The notes beneath the pieces are model-generated. The model had not been told where the DNA came from, ran no database searches, and was given only the letters and a program-made list of their open reading frames with translations. Below, one piece after another: positions 24,415-34,521 of a stretch of 64,000 nt of DNA. The position numbers and the translations under genes are program-made. This DNA is from Ilyonectria destructans. Lineage: Eukaryota > Ascomycota > Sordariomycetes > Hypocreales > Nectriaceae. The stretch is from the NCBI GenBank assembly GCA_020740775.1, contig JAHEWK010000012.1, forward strand, positions 1,488,001 through 1,552,000, given 5' to 3'. Each line of letters begins with the position of its first letter. The stretch's first letter is position 1.

Positions 24415-25262
24415 ATGATTTTGAGGCAGCCATCCCTAAGAGTCGCGGTCCTCCGCAATTATGACACCCCGGCCCAATGGGGTAAGGACATGGTCGAGTT
24501 ATGGAGGACATGTATACAGGCCATCAGACCGGGCTCCGAGATTGAGGTCTTTCACCCCATCACTGATGGAGTGTTCCCCAATGCCGAGGAGTTTAACCTC
24601 ATCATTCTCACCGGCGGGGTTTTCAACCTCATATTACCTGATTTGGACCCTTGGGTGGAGAAAACTTTAGATTTTGTGAGGCACACAGTAGGGCTGCAAT
24701 CCGGCCCCAAGATTGCCGGAATTTGCTGGGGTCACCAAGCAATTTGCCGGGCTATGGGTGGCGGGATTGGCTGGAATCATCAAGGGGATGTGGTATGTAT
24801 ATCTCGTTGATTTCTGTCAATTTGTTGTCTAAAACGGATTGCGAGTAGGTTGGTATCCAGAAGCTTCAATGCACACAGCGGGAATAAAATTCTTTAGTCT
24901 TGACAAAGAGGGAGTAAAATCGGGTAAATTGGTAAGTGGCTTCTTGTGGAAAGACTTTTAAATCCTAACTGACGGATGCTTCCTTGGCTCAGGCGCTGCA
25001 CAAGTTCCACAAACGATCTCTAGCAACGCCTCCTCCTGATTTTACAGCCTTGGCCGAGGGTCACGAAATTATGTTGTTCCTGGACAATAAGATAGTCACT
25101 TTTCAAGGTCACCCTGAGATGACAAACATTGTGGCCAAGGGTATCCTCGATGTTGATGATGGAGCGTACACGGCGAAAGCAACAGAAGAAGTGAAGGAAA
25201 TGTATGCCAGATTTGAGTTACCACATGATGGGCTGCAAGTTCTCCAAAGGGTTATTAAGTGA
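24415..25262 (+). CDS. Class I glutamine amidotransferase-like protein
   Basis: Stand-alone GATase1-fold protein similar to GMP-synthase-type amidotransferase domains, without a synthase partner domain. The best exon model is 24415-24796, 24849-24931 and 24993-25262, 244 residues. The nucleophile Cys is in GICWGHQ (C104), and the His-x-Glu pair is in QGHPEM near the C-terminus. FFSLDKEG in exon 2 and ALHKFHKR in exon 3 match the family. Intron 1 needs care: the obvious donor GTATGT after GATGTG puts exon 2 in a frame with stops, while a GTATAT donor at 24797 keeps the frame and gives a normal product. Relatives hydrolyse gamma-glutamyl amides or are of unknown role. If the GTATAT donor is not used, the gene is broken by one base. 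Confidence 0.8.
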
Positions 25263-25938
25263 CTAGACGAGTAAATATTCCAGGTCCTAGAACTTAGACG
25301 CTTCTTCCTATCTGACAGCTCATTGTGTTGCAGTGAGCAGTTGATGATTCTGTGAGTGGGCGATGACAGCCCAGATAAACCGAGGAATCTAGCCCGCCTA
25401 CAGTTTCGAGTATCATGTAAACCAAGAGTTAAGTGAGGAGGAGTTGGTTGGGGTGCAACAGCGACTAAGGCGATGGTATGCGGTAACGCTAGGGATGGCA
25501 ACTTGAATTAATGCAGATTTTGTAGTCCATGTAGCATCGTACATATAAATCTCTAGCTATGCGATGAGATTCTGTTTCTCCTCGAGGATGTTCTTGAGGA
25601 TTTGCGTATCATTATGCTTGCCTCAACTATTTTGACTAAGGACATGTGCTCTGCTGTTGCTGTCACCTTGGGGCATAAATCCAAGAGTGTTTTGTGTTGG
25701 TGGTACAGATTATACTGAACGCAAGATTATACCTCATTGAGCTAGTGTTGAAATCACTGTTCTGACTACTATTTTAAATTCTGTATTACGTGCTTGCACG
25801 AGTGTGACGAGGGACTTAGTTCGTAGCTTTTCAACAGCCTGTCATTTCAAGGAGTGATACCTGCCATGTTAAGATCATCCTGTATCCTTTTCATATATTT
25901 CCATTCCATTCCAGTCCTGTCCTCATAATTGCATCCTC
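25263..25938. other. Intergenic between convergent genes
   Basis: Lies between the 3' ends of the amidotransferase and the SnoaL-like gene. No coding or repeat signal recognised. Confidence 0.4.
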
Positions 25939-26331
25939 CTAAGACTTGTATGTATGGAACACCTTAGCAACAATCTGCCACTTTCCGTCCAACTTGATCA
26001 TAGTGTGGAAGTCGGTGTAGTCACACCCCGCAGCGTCATTCTCCATGTCCACCTTCACAACTGCTGTCGTAGGGGTGATGCCGACAATATCCAGGCGAGT
26101 TGTGATCTTCGGCGCATCGCCGTGCTGATCCATAAAGTCATATAGGTTCTTAACAGGGCCGCCGAGAAGAACTCCATCCAGAGTGAGTCCGTACATGGTG
26201 GCGTCGTTGTGGAAAGACTTGGCAACAGTTGCGGTGCTGCCGATACGGAGACCATCGACATAGTACTCCTGCACGACGCGAATGACCTCGTCGTACTCAG
26301 AGGTAGGGATTGTCTTGATGTTCTTCGACAT
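25939..26331 (-). CDS. SnoaL/NTF2-like putative lumazine-binding protein
   Basis: Intronless 130-residue protein of the NTF2-like cone fold, of the type labelled putative lumazine-binding (SnoaL-like). The frame is full length for the family: YVDGLRIGSTATVAKSFH near residue 25, ATMYGLTLDGVLLGGPVKNLYDF in the middle, and DFHTMIKLDGKWQIVAKVFH at the end. There is no signal peptide. Members may be small isomerases, cyclases or binding proteins, and the exact reaction cannot be read from sequence. It faces the alcohol dehydrogenase across a 632 bp divergent intergenic region, so the two may share control. Confidence 0.85.
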   Translation of the reverse strand: MSKNIKTIPTSEYDEVIRVVQEYYVDGLRIGSTATVAKSFHNDATMYGLTLDGVLLGGPVKNLYDFMDQHGDAPKITTRLDIVGITPTTAVVKVDMENDAAGCDYTDFHTMIKLDGKWQIVAKVFHTYKS

Positions 26332-26963
26332 TGTGATGGCTTTGTTGGATTTTGAGATGTTTGGGTGTTGAATGATACAAGGTGATAAGAGTCTCTACTA
26401 TGAGAGAAAGGAATTTGGAATACGCTGAAGCCCAGCGGGATATAAATATCCTCTCGATTTCAACTCCAGATGATTGTTTTGATTGATAATCGCCGACGCT
26501 CTTCCTCCTCGCTACGATGACCAAGAGTGGACGCGAGGTTCGTCTTGCGGGGGGGTTTCTTCTCCAACGAACTCCACAGTGATAAGCATGATGAGTAGGT
26601 ATCACCACGACACAAACTTACGACACCCCGGAACTTCTTACAAATGAGCTACCTGGTTCTCCAATTCAGCTTTGCATGGATCTTTAGGGCCGACAGACTG
26701 TTTCATGATTGCGGGGATCTAATTGTCCCAACCCGTGGGCATACGCGACACACGGCTTAGAGCAATTGGGTAAACCTAACGATTGATGCCCCTTCTGGCC
26801 TCTTTTTTACCCCAACCATTCTCCATGCCCCCCCGTTTCTATGGCACAGAACTTGCGCGGGTTGAACTTCGTCCAATGGACTTCAAAAGTTGGCGACTGA
26901 ATCAAAATTGTGTCAATACCGCTTTGAAGTAACAGAGGGCGAAAAGACAACTGTTCCCTTACA
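26332..26963. promoter_or_regulatory. Divergent intergenic region, SnoaL-like / alcohol dehydrogenase
   Basis: A 632 bp region between two divergently transcribed intact genes. No specific operator can be named. A C-rich run near 26827-26838 and pyrimidine tracts upstream of the ATG at 26964 are visible. Confidence 0.35.
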
Positions 26964-28163
26964 ATGCAGCAGTCTACATCGGTCCCGAAGAAGATGAAGG
27001 CGTTGAGGTTGGTGAAGGTAAGTTGGCCGATTCTCTAGCTCTTCGGTACTCCCCAGGTCGCAGCCTAATCAGTCAGTAGTTCAATGAGAATTATCAGCTG
27101 CAGGGTGATGTTCCAGTTCCCAGTCCGGGCCCAGGAGAGTTGCTCGTCCGCGTAGCAGCAGCAGGCTTCTGCCATACCGACTACCAAGTTTACGAGGGCG
27201 CGTATGGGACCGAACTGCCTTTTACCGGCTCGCATGAGCCAGCAGGGACTGTTGCAGCTCTAGGCCCTGAGGTGCCGACAGACTGGAAAGTGGGCGACCG
27301 TGTCGGCGTTCTGAATTTCAGAAAGCCATGTGGCAGCTGTAATGGATGCGAGTGGCGATCTGTCACTGTTGGTTCCCTGGATGCTCGCTACTGCGAGAAC
27401 AAAACTATGAATGGGATCGTCAAGTCAGATGGAGGCTTCGCGGAGTATATGATTACCTCGCATTATGCCCTTGTTCATCTGCCAGATAATCTTTCCTTTG
27501 AGCAGGCCGCCCCGTTGATGTGCGCCGGTGTAAATCGCCCTACTACAAGCTGGCCCGGTCAATTGCTGACACTTATCGCAACAGGCAACAGTGTGGAATG
27601 CAATCAAACAGACTAACCTCAAGAAAGGCCAGACGATAGCAATCGTGGGAATTGGCGGCCTTGGCGTTTTGGGCATCCAGTTTGCTAAGGCACTGGGCTA
27701 TCGGGTTGCTGCCGTCGACAAGTCCGAGGTCGGTCTCAAGTTGGCTATAGAGGTGCCTACAGCCCTAAGGCCTGATATTGTCGTCAGCTTCAACGACCGG
27801 CAGGCATCTCAAAAGATCTCGGATTTCGCAGACGGCATCGGCCTCGCTGCTGCCGTCGTGTGTACGGATGACGTGCCAGCTAGCGACTGGACATTACATC
27901 GTCTCCAGCCAAGAGGAACATGTGTGGTCCTTGGCCTTCCGGAGAAAGGTTTCACATTTGACGCATTCAACCTTGTCTTCAGAGAAATCGTGGTCAAGGG
28001 ATCGCTACATTCTGGTATTGACGAAGTCGCCAAGATGCTTGAGGCAGTTGCTCAGCATAATATCGTCAGTCATCTTACTCTTTTACCCCTTGAGCAAGGG
28101 GAGAGTATTCCAGAAAAGGCTGCTGCCCGGGCATTCACAGGGAAGCTTGTTGTTACCATATAG
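26964..28163 (+). CDS. Zinc-dependent alcohol dehydrogenase
   Basis: Cytoplasmic medium-chain alcohol dehydrogenase. Exons 26964-27017, 27080-27529 and 27585-28163 close in phase to 360 residues; intron 2 uses a GTAAAT donor at 27530. Catalytic zinc ligands are in AAGFCHTDY and the GSHEPAG block. The structural zinc set is CGSCNGCEW with a last Cys in RYCENK. The Rossmann motif is GIGGLGVLGIQFAKALGY in exon 3. Exon 1 encodes only the first 18 residues, and its start at 26964 is the ATG that splices in frame to the conserved second exon. It oxidises primary alcohols or reduces aldehydes with NAD(P). Together with the permease and hydrolase upstream it could complete a substrate-use pathway. 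Confidence 0.92.
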
Positions 28164-28309
28164 AGGTTGATTTGGGAAGAATAAAAGAAGTTCAAGGCAG
28201 CACATTATATGCGGATGTACCTTATTTAAAGGCTAACTAATAGAACTTAGTCTGGCCTACGACCTAGGGAATCCATTGGAATATTATTTATAAGATTAGC
28301 ACGTGAGGT
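28164..28309. other. Downstream region of alcohol dehydrogenase
   Basis: Short region between the stop codon at 28163 and the dispersed repeat; no gene. Confidence 0.4.
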
Positions 28310-28455
28310 CTGCTAAGATATCGCTTGAGTTTCGTCTCTGTAGAACGCTCTTGGATTGACTACTGGTGTTGGAGATGTCCACCGCAAGATTACCTAAGTT
28401 ACAATTCTTTTTCCCTCGATACTAATATCAGCATATCTTGTTACAGTTTGTATTG
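28310..28455. repeat. Dispersed repeat, internally shorter copy (pair at 9.2-9.5 kb)
   Basis: Contains ATCGCTTGAGTTTCGTCTC directly followed within about 10 bp by CTTGGATTGACTACTGG and TTTTTCCCTCG, TACTAATATCAGCATAT. The same blocks occur at 9190-9216 and 9428-9525, separated there by about 210 bp. Differences are few and mostly transitions. No coding capacity seen. Confidence 0.7.
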
Positions 28456-28569
28456 ATCCGAGTTCGGGAGATGACACTCAATAATTTATCTGTCAATGAG
28501 CCACCTAATACAGTGTCAATGGAGCTGTACCACCTATAAATACGTCCTCTTTCGACCAAATGACCGCCA

Positions 28570-30270
28570 CTTCAAGCTGTTTTATACTTCTGCAGATGTT
28601 GCCCCATTAGGTCCACCCACGGAACCGTCCTGACTCCAATGTAGCCAATGTCATTCTGAGGCTGCAGGTCTAGTCTTCTCGCCCCGTCTGATCCATCCAA
28701 GGCCCTGGACCTTGACCCCGAGTAATGACGAGTAGTGAGCGTCACCATTAGAGAGGGCACCTTCATCAAGGTCATGCATCCCGTATGCCCTGACTTCCAC
28801 CCACTGAGGAACTTTTGGCACACCCTACAGGTCTCTGGAGGACTGTCGTTGTTCGGGTGAAGAGATGAGACTTGAGGAGTAGAGTACTATGACGTTTCCC
28901 TTGGTGGCAGCTGCAAATGAAGAGACGAGGAAATATGACATCTGAAAGCTAGGATTGGCGTAGTATATAGTTCTGTTAGTAATCGTTCTGCTTTCCCCAG
29001 TCGAAAGCAGCCTAGAAGCACTTTGGCCGCCTAAGGGAGACAAAGTCCAGGTGAGAAGAACGAGAATGCCAATTGACACCTGGGCCCGGACAGAAAAGAG
29101 TCTTTCCGAGGCCCCGGCTAAGCTTTGGCTGCCAAATGTTTGCTCGAGAGACACAAAACTAATGCCATTGCGCTTTTGTAAGCACCAGCGAGCGATATTA
29201 TTATAGAAACGGCTTGCAATGGCGGCAAAGAGAATGGGATACATCGTTGGACTCAATCGAGTAAGTTCGAGCACTGATCGTCCGTAATCAGAGTGTTCTT
29301 GACCTTCGAGCCGAAGCGTGAGGACAGGAAGCACTATATAATTAAGCAACTAGATGGGAACTTCTTCCTCAATCCGGGACTTAGCGATGAAGAATGCAGG
29401 TGCCAATGTTAACAATATCTCCCATATTAACCCTGCGTGCCAGCCGACGCTCTTGGGATGCAGCTCTTGGGGGCCACCATGCCAAACGCCCGGGGCATCG
29501 TTGTTGGCTGTAGCGCCAGGTACTACTGAGTCTTGGGCTTTCGGATCGTGAAATGCGTTGAGCAGCAGGGCGCTGGAGATGGGAGTGTAGGCCACTTTGC
29601 TCAGACGATAGGGATTGGCAGAACGAACATTTCTGAGCTTTCGGGCTGACCTGGGAGAGTGTAAACAAGTGCTGTGGATTTAAATTGCCTGGCTTTCTCT
29701 CTGCAGAACTTACCAATAGATCCAGAGTAAGCCAAGTACGATCAAGATGACTAGCATAGCGCCAACTGAGATCCCTGCGACTGCTCCAGGGCTCGGGACT
29801 CTCTCGTCGTCGGAGTTGTCATCGGTAGCGTTGGACAGACTCGCGAAGATGGGCGTAGGGAAAGGCGTGGCAACTGACGTCAGATTATCCGGTCGGGAAG
29901 CCTTACCCCCGTCTGCCTCGAGGCTCAAGCGTTTGCTACTGTAGTATCCGGCCAGTTCGGCCGGTATGAGCTTGTCCTTGGGGCATCCCTTCCCGCCGCA
30001 TGCTTCCTCCTTGCAGCATCCAATAAACCCCCAGCAACTGGTGAATCGCTCATCGCTTTTGTGATCAGAGCAGAAGATGTCGGGGAAGTCATACTGATCA
30101 CCGCGGCCATAGTCTGCCGCCCGAAGGTTGCCATCGGGACACTTGCCTGCGCCGTTTACGCAGGGGCCGCTCGTGCAGCAACCGAAGAATTCAACCTATG
30201 CACCTTCGCAAATGTAGAAACCTCCACCATCAGGGCACGAATAGTTTCGAAAGCTTATGTCTTGGAAAAT
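28570..30270 (-). pseudogene. Cys-rich multi-pass membrane protein gene, broken by stops
   Basis: The N-terminal exon (about 30270-29711) encodes a Cys-rich outer domain of a fungus-specific family: CPDGGGFYICEG, FFGCCTSGPC, then SCWGFIGCCKEEACGGKGC, followed by a membrane segment (AVAGISVGAMLVILIVLGLL). A GTAAGT donor at about 29711 leads to an exon with YRLSKVAYTPISSALLLNAF, PKSVGWHAGLIWEILL and FGSQSLAGASERLF, then TWTLSPLGGQSASRLL, the family's multi-pass core. Three in-frame TAG codons interrupt otherwise good coding: 30196-30198, 29350-29352 and 28825-28827. Coding continues past each, and similarity persists to about 28700. Function of the family is unknown. The final C-terminal part is not clear. 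Confidence 0.75.
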
Positions 30271-32408
30271 GCTTGCTGGGAATCTTGGCGGTTGGCTAGG
30301 TACAGTCGACTATTTGTTGACAGAAGAGTGTGAAAGTTGGAGCCGAGGAGGGCGGCGGCGACAAGACAAGAGACAAACTTGGAGACCAGGCTGTAGGATT
30401 CCCAACGCAACACAAGGCATCATATATCTTGCACGAAGACCTCAGGCAGAAGGGAATTAATCCAATTAACAGGTACAGAACGACACTAGCTGAAACATGT
30501 GACTAGAAAGTGCACGAGCTGAAATAACGCCATGGCTTGGCTTTCCGTTAGCCTGCATTATTTCCGTCGGTTTCCGCTTTGAGACAATGGAGTTTTCGGC
30601 TGAACGAGAGATATTTCTAGCCGTAGTTAACGCGCCGGGGTCAATCACCGTCCAACCGTTGCGCACTTTGCGTTTTACTACAGCAAACCCATGGTGTTGC
30701 CCTTGTGCCCAAGCTAGAGCCTCTAGGCAACGAGTGCGCGAGCCTGCAGGTGAGCTTTCTCGAGTCTGGTTTCTGCAACTGCAAGCAGTCCAAAAAAGTC
30801 CGCAACGTGGGCGCTCTCTCAAGCTCGTTCCCTCCAACTGATACTTGGCAACGAGGCAGATCCGGGGGGGAAAGATACCAACACATCTGCCAAAGCCATG
30901 GACAGAGCTGAAAGCCGCGCCGCTTGCCCAAACTGCCCCGTCGGGATTATGGGATCATTGAACCGCGAGCAACTGCAGCTAAGTCACCAGTTATCTGCTA
31001 GGCTAAGCGCGGTGGTGGAATGCCATGCGTCACTATAATTAATCGCTCGCCGAGCACGAAAGTATAGCCAAGAGCTGGGAGCCGCGAATTGAACCCACCT
31101 TGGGGTTTCATTCGAACGCCTTGAGGGGCAACACACACATGCTGTGTGGCGGCTGGGTTTCCCACGGGGTGAACAGAGTCGTTGGGTTTATGTTGTTTTT
31201 TCCATCAGGGGCGTCGGGGTTGAGCAACGACGGTATAGTCGTCTGGCAATAGTAAAAGAGGCGTCCAAGTAACCTAAAGCTATTGATGCCCAAGGAATGT
31301 AGGCTATTCCAGAGGATGGTCGAGGGTCTGTACCTCAAATCAACCTTGAGAATAAGATAGAGCGCTGATACAGGCTGATGGCAAAATCTCTTGTGGGACA
31401 AGGAGTACGAGGACAGGCCAAGTAGTATTGCGGCTCTCAAAAGTCGCTCCTTAGGTTACCGGTGCAGAGGTTGGGTCTTGATTGTTTGTTCTTCCCGTCG
31501 TGATTCGATACCAACCGGTGATATGCTCGTGTGCCGGGTCGGCGCCCTTCATTTAGTTGATTATTTACGCAAGTTCGCAGACTAACAAGAAGATGGCCAG
31601 GAACATGCACTTGGCAGCCTGTCAGCCAGGAAGTCCTCGTTGCCTAATCGCGTACAAAGTGAAGAAATTGAATATTGAACACGCTGTGACGTCGTATTCA
31701 ACACAATAATGGCGGCATTGGTCACGGGTATCATTTTCGCCCTTGTGGTCTACTTTTCTCGAGTAACACTATTCCCCTTCACGTCTCTGTGAAGTTTTCT
31801 GACTTGATTTACGCCACAACCTTTCTAAGATTCAGTATAAAGCTGGGGGTTTGCTTTATATCAAGGCAAGTAGGGAACTCTGATACAAGTTCAGAGGACG
31901 AAGCCATAATTGCTGCTTTTAGAAGCGCCGAACCTTGGAGAAGCTCGAATTTATTCTGAATCATCTGTCCCGGCGACCAATAACACTGAAGATTTGTTTC
32001 CCTGATATAGTCAGTATCTAATATTCACTATCTAATATGGAAGGTAATCTGGTCAGGATCCTAGAACTGGTGGGTTTTACGTGAACTACTTCGCTTTGTG
32101 TAATGCTTCAGGAGACGTTTGACGTTCAACTTGCACATTGCCTGTGATCTGAACTTATCAGTGTTTTCTAAACTGCTGCATTTGGTGAAAGGTTGGTTAC
32201 GTTTGCGTTCATTGAGATGTGGTAGCTACAAACTCGCTTCCAAGGTACCATGAGAAGTCCGTGCAGCTAGTATCCAGGGCAGTCTGTAACTTTGGCTATA
32301 GATTTCAATGCAATAATATTTTAATACGGAAGTTGGTGCACATAAACTGTTAGTATCTGAATCAAACAGGAGAAACTTAAACGTTGCCACTTTTCTTTTT
32401 ATAGAAAT
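30271..32408. other. 2.1 kb intergenic, nothing recognised
   Basis: Several short frames overlap between 30460 and 30930 on both strands, but none has a recognisable domain. A duplicated promoter, tRNA or repeat was looked for and not found. Confidence 0.45.
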
Positions 32409-33799
32409 TTACAGATATGATGCCTCAACCAGAAATCCAACTGTGATCTTTGAGTGGCGCAGGATCGACGGCCACTGAATACTTGCGTATGTCTGCCAAC
32501 AATTAGTCTACACTGTAAATGGAGTGGTTTGGGAAATTAGCACTCACATCTCGGGAACTATGAATGTTTTGGTTTTCTGTTTCAATCGGCTCTGAAGAGA
32601 GGTAAGAAGCCGCTATAAAGGGTTAGTGAGGTCTTGAACCGTCACCAAAATGCAAATGACCACTTACGGAAACCAGCGGCCCGAGCACTGGCATGATCAG
32701 AACAACCGTAACCACAGGTTGAAGTGGAGACGGCCAGTCCAGAGTACTGTCGGGATACAAGGATGACATATGAGGTCAGGCTGGAATCAACATAATCCGT
32801 GTAGACAGTGGCTTTGCCTCCAGGTGAGTAACCCGTCATGTCCTGGTTGAGGAAGGCAAGGACAGTCTCTCCCGAGGAGCGGTAGCTGTTGAAGACGCCC
32901 TGGGAACCGAGCAAGCCACCCTCCTCACCACCATAAAAGTGGAATTCGAGAGTATTCTTGGGCTTAAAACCAGCGTTCGCGAGAATGCGAAGAGCTTCGA
33001 GGCAGTTGATTGTACCCGAACCATTGTCATCGGCGCCAGGTGCGCGGGCGGTGGCTGAGCCGGCCGTCGAGTCGTAGTGAGCACCAACGATGACTAAAGG
33101 CACATTGCGGTTAGATTTAAAGAGAGCGAGAAGATCGTAGTGGCTTACCGAGGTTTGAGCTGCTGCCTGGAATACGCGCAATAATGGATGGTTGGTTAAA
33201 AGAATGAGCAAAGGTTCGGACCTGGATGGCGGAATTGGCAGATGCAATGCTCTTAACTAGGCTCAAAAGCCAAGTCCCGGCCTGAGTGCCATAAGTCGAC
33301 CGATAGTACCGGTTTTGGTAGCTTGACGTTAAGTAAGTAACGAGTCAGAGATATCTCAAGTAGAACTTGAACCTACTTTGTTAGGGTTGTTAGCCAACTT
33401 TGCGGTCCCGTGTTGGACACTCCCGAGATCAAAGAATTGGCCTCGGTAACATGCGTCATGGTTGTAGGATAAGTGACCGCGCGGGCTTCGATAGACCCTT
33501 CAGATGGTGGTGTGGAGAGGATCGAGAGAACTTCATCATCCTGATTGCTATTAGAACAGATTGTAATAATGATCGGGGAAAGACAATCGTACCTGAATGT
33601 CAGTGATGTCGATGAACTTCGTACGTCTCGACTGCCTGGCCAAGTTGTCCACCTGCTCCTGGGTCATCCATTGGCCTGGATCTTCCTCAGAGGTCTTGAT
33701 CAGACGCATCGAGCTGCCCTCCACTTTCGTAGTAGCTGGAGCAGCTACAGCAAGGTGAGAGGCTGCCGCCAGGACGGCGACGACGGACTTGAAATGCAT
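32409..33799 (-). CDS. Secreted M28 leucine aminopeptidase
   Basis: Extracellular dinuclear-zinc aminopeptidase. Six exons in transcript order are 33799-33593, 33540-33377, 33321-33149, 33093-32668, 32612-32548 and 32492-32409; all are GT-AG and close to 372 residues, normal for fungal leucine aminopeptidases. The start at 33799 opens a signal peptide (MHFKSVVAVLAAASHLAVA). Metal ligands and catalytic residues are in GAHYDS, APGADDNGSG, HFYGGEEGGLLGS, LNQDMTGY and CGYGCSDHASA. The short last exons give PIETENQNIHSSRDTY and HSKITVGFLVEASY, the expected C-terminus. The prodomain is in the first 80 residues. The gene is intact although its neighbour on the left is a pseudogene. It would finish the peptide breakdown begun by the endo- and tripeptidyl-peptidases at 3-9 kb. 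Confidence 0.93.
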
Positions 33800-34521
33800 A
33801 ATGAGAGGTAGACCCTTGAGTTGACAATAGAGCTGACAATTTCTCAACGTAGAGGAATTTCACTGGAACTTTGAACGATGGGGATGCCGTCTATTTATAA
33901 TTCTCAAGACGGCCGTCAATTAAATATTATCCTTGGAGATATTACATTCCATGAATGAGAGACCCCTGCATCCAGCTGCATGAAGAGCTGAGCTGAACTT
34001 CCTAAAGCACCACCGCCGCTGCGGATCGCTCCGAGCTCGGATAAGCAAGCGGGAAGATCGAAGGCATGGCGTGGACCACGTTCCTCGGTTCGGAGCTATC
34101 TCTACAATGGGGAGGAGATCTTAAGCTTAATACGAAAGCCAAGGCGCTTCCGCGATCGAGCTTCCTGAAGAGGAATAGACCCGGCTATTGAAGAAGGGTC
34201 CAATGCAACCCTGCACGTATTCGAGCAATAGTGCCATTCGAGACCACCTCCCCCTGCACTTATTATTACCGATCCGACATGCTACCTTCTCTTTGGTGTA
34301 ACAGCTCCGAAAGATTTTAGGAAGTTCCAAGGTCATATGAGCTGTTTTAAGTTTCCCGACTAGCATAGTCAAAGGTGCCTGTGCGGAACTTTTGGACGCC
34401 AAGAACAAGCACAAAAGATCGTTATCTTTGCCCAATGAGCCAGTAGACAATATCAAGGGAGACTCTTGTCTGAGATGAATAGTGCCCAAAAAAGGTGGGT
34501 TTCGTATTCTTGCGGCCAAAC
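33800..34521. promoter_or_regulatory. Upstream region of M28 gene / downstream of HET relic
   Basis: Promoter side of the aminopeptidase gene. An open frame at 34127-34567 on the minus strand has no recognised domain and looks incidental. Confidence 0.35.

Noticed and set aside
31050..31110. Possible tRNA-like T-loop on the minus strand (GGGTTCAATTCGCGG)
   Set aside because: No matching acceptor, D and anticodon arms can be folded around it, and the loop does not match the usual GTTCGAATC.
33100..33247. Open extension upstream of the M28 peptidase exon 4
   Set aside because: It runs through a GT-AG intron; splicing at 33149 and 33093 joins the conserved sequence in phase.
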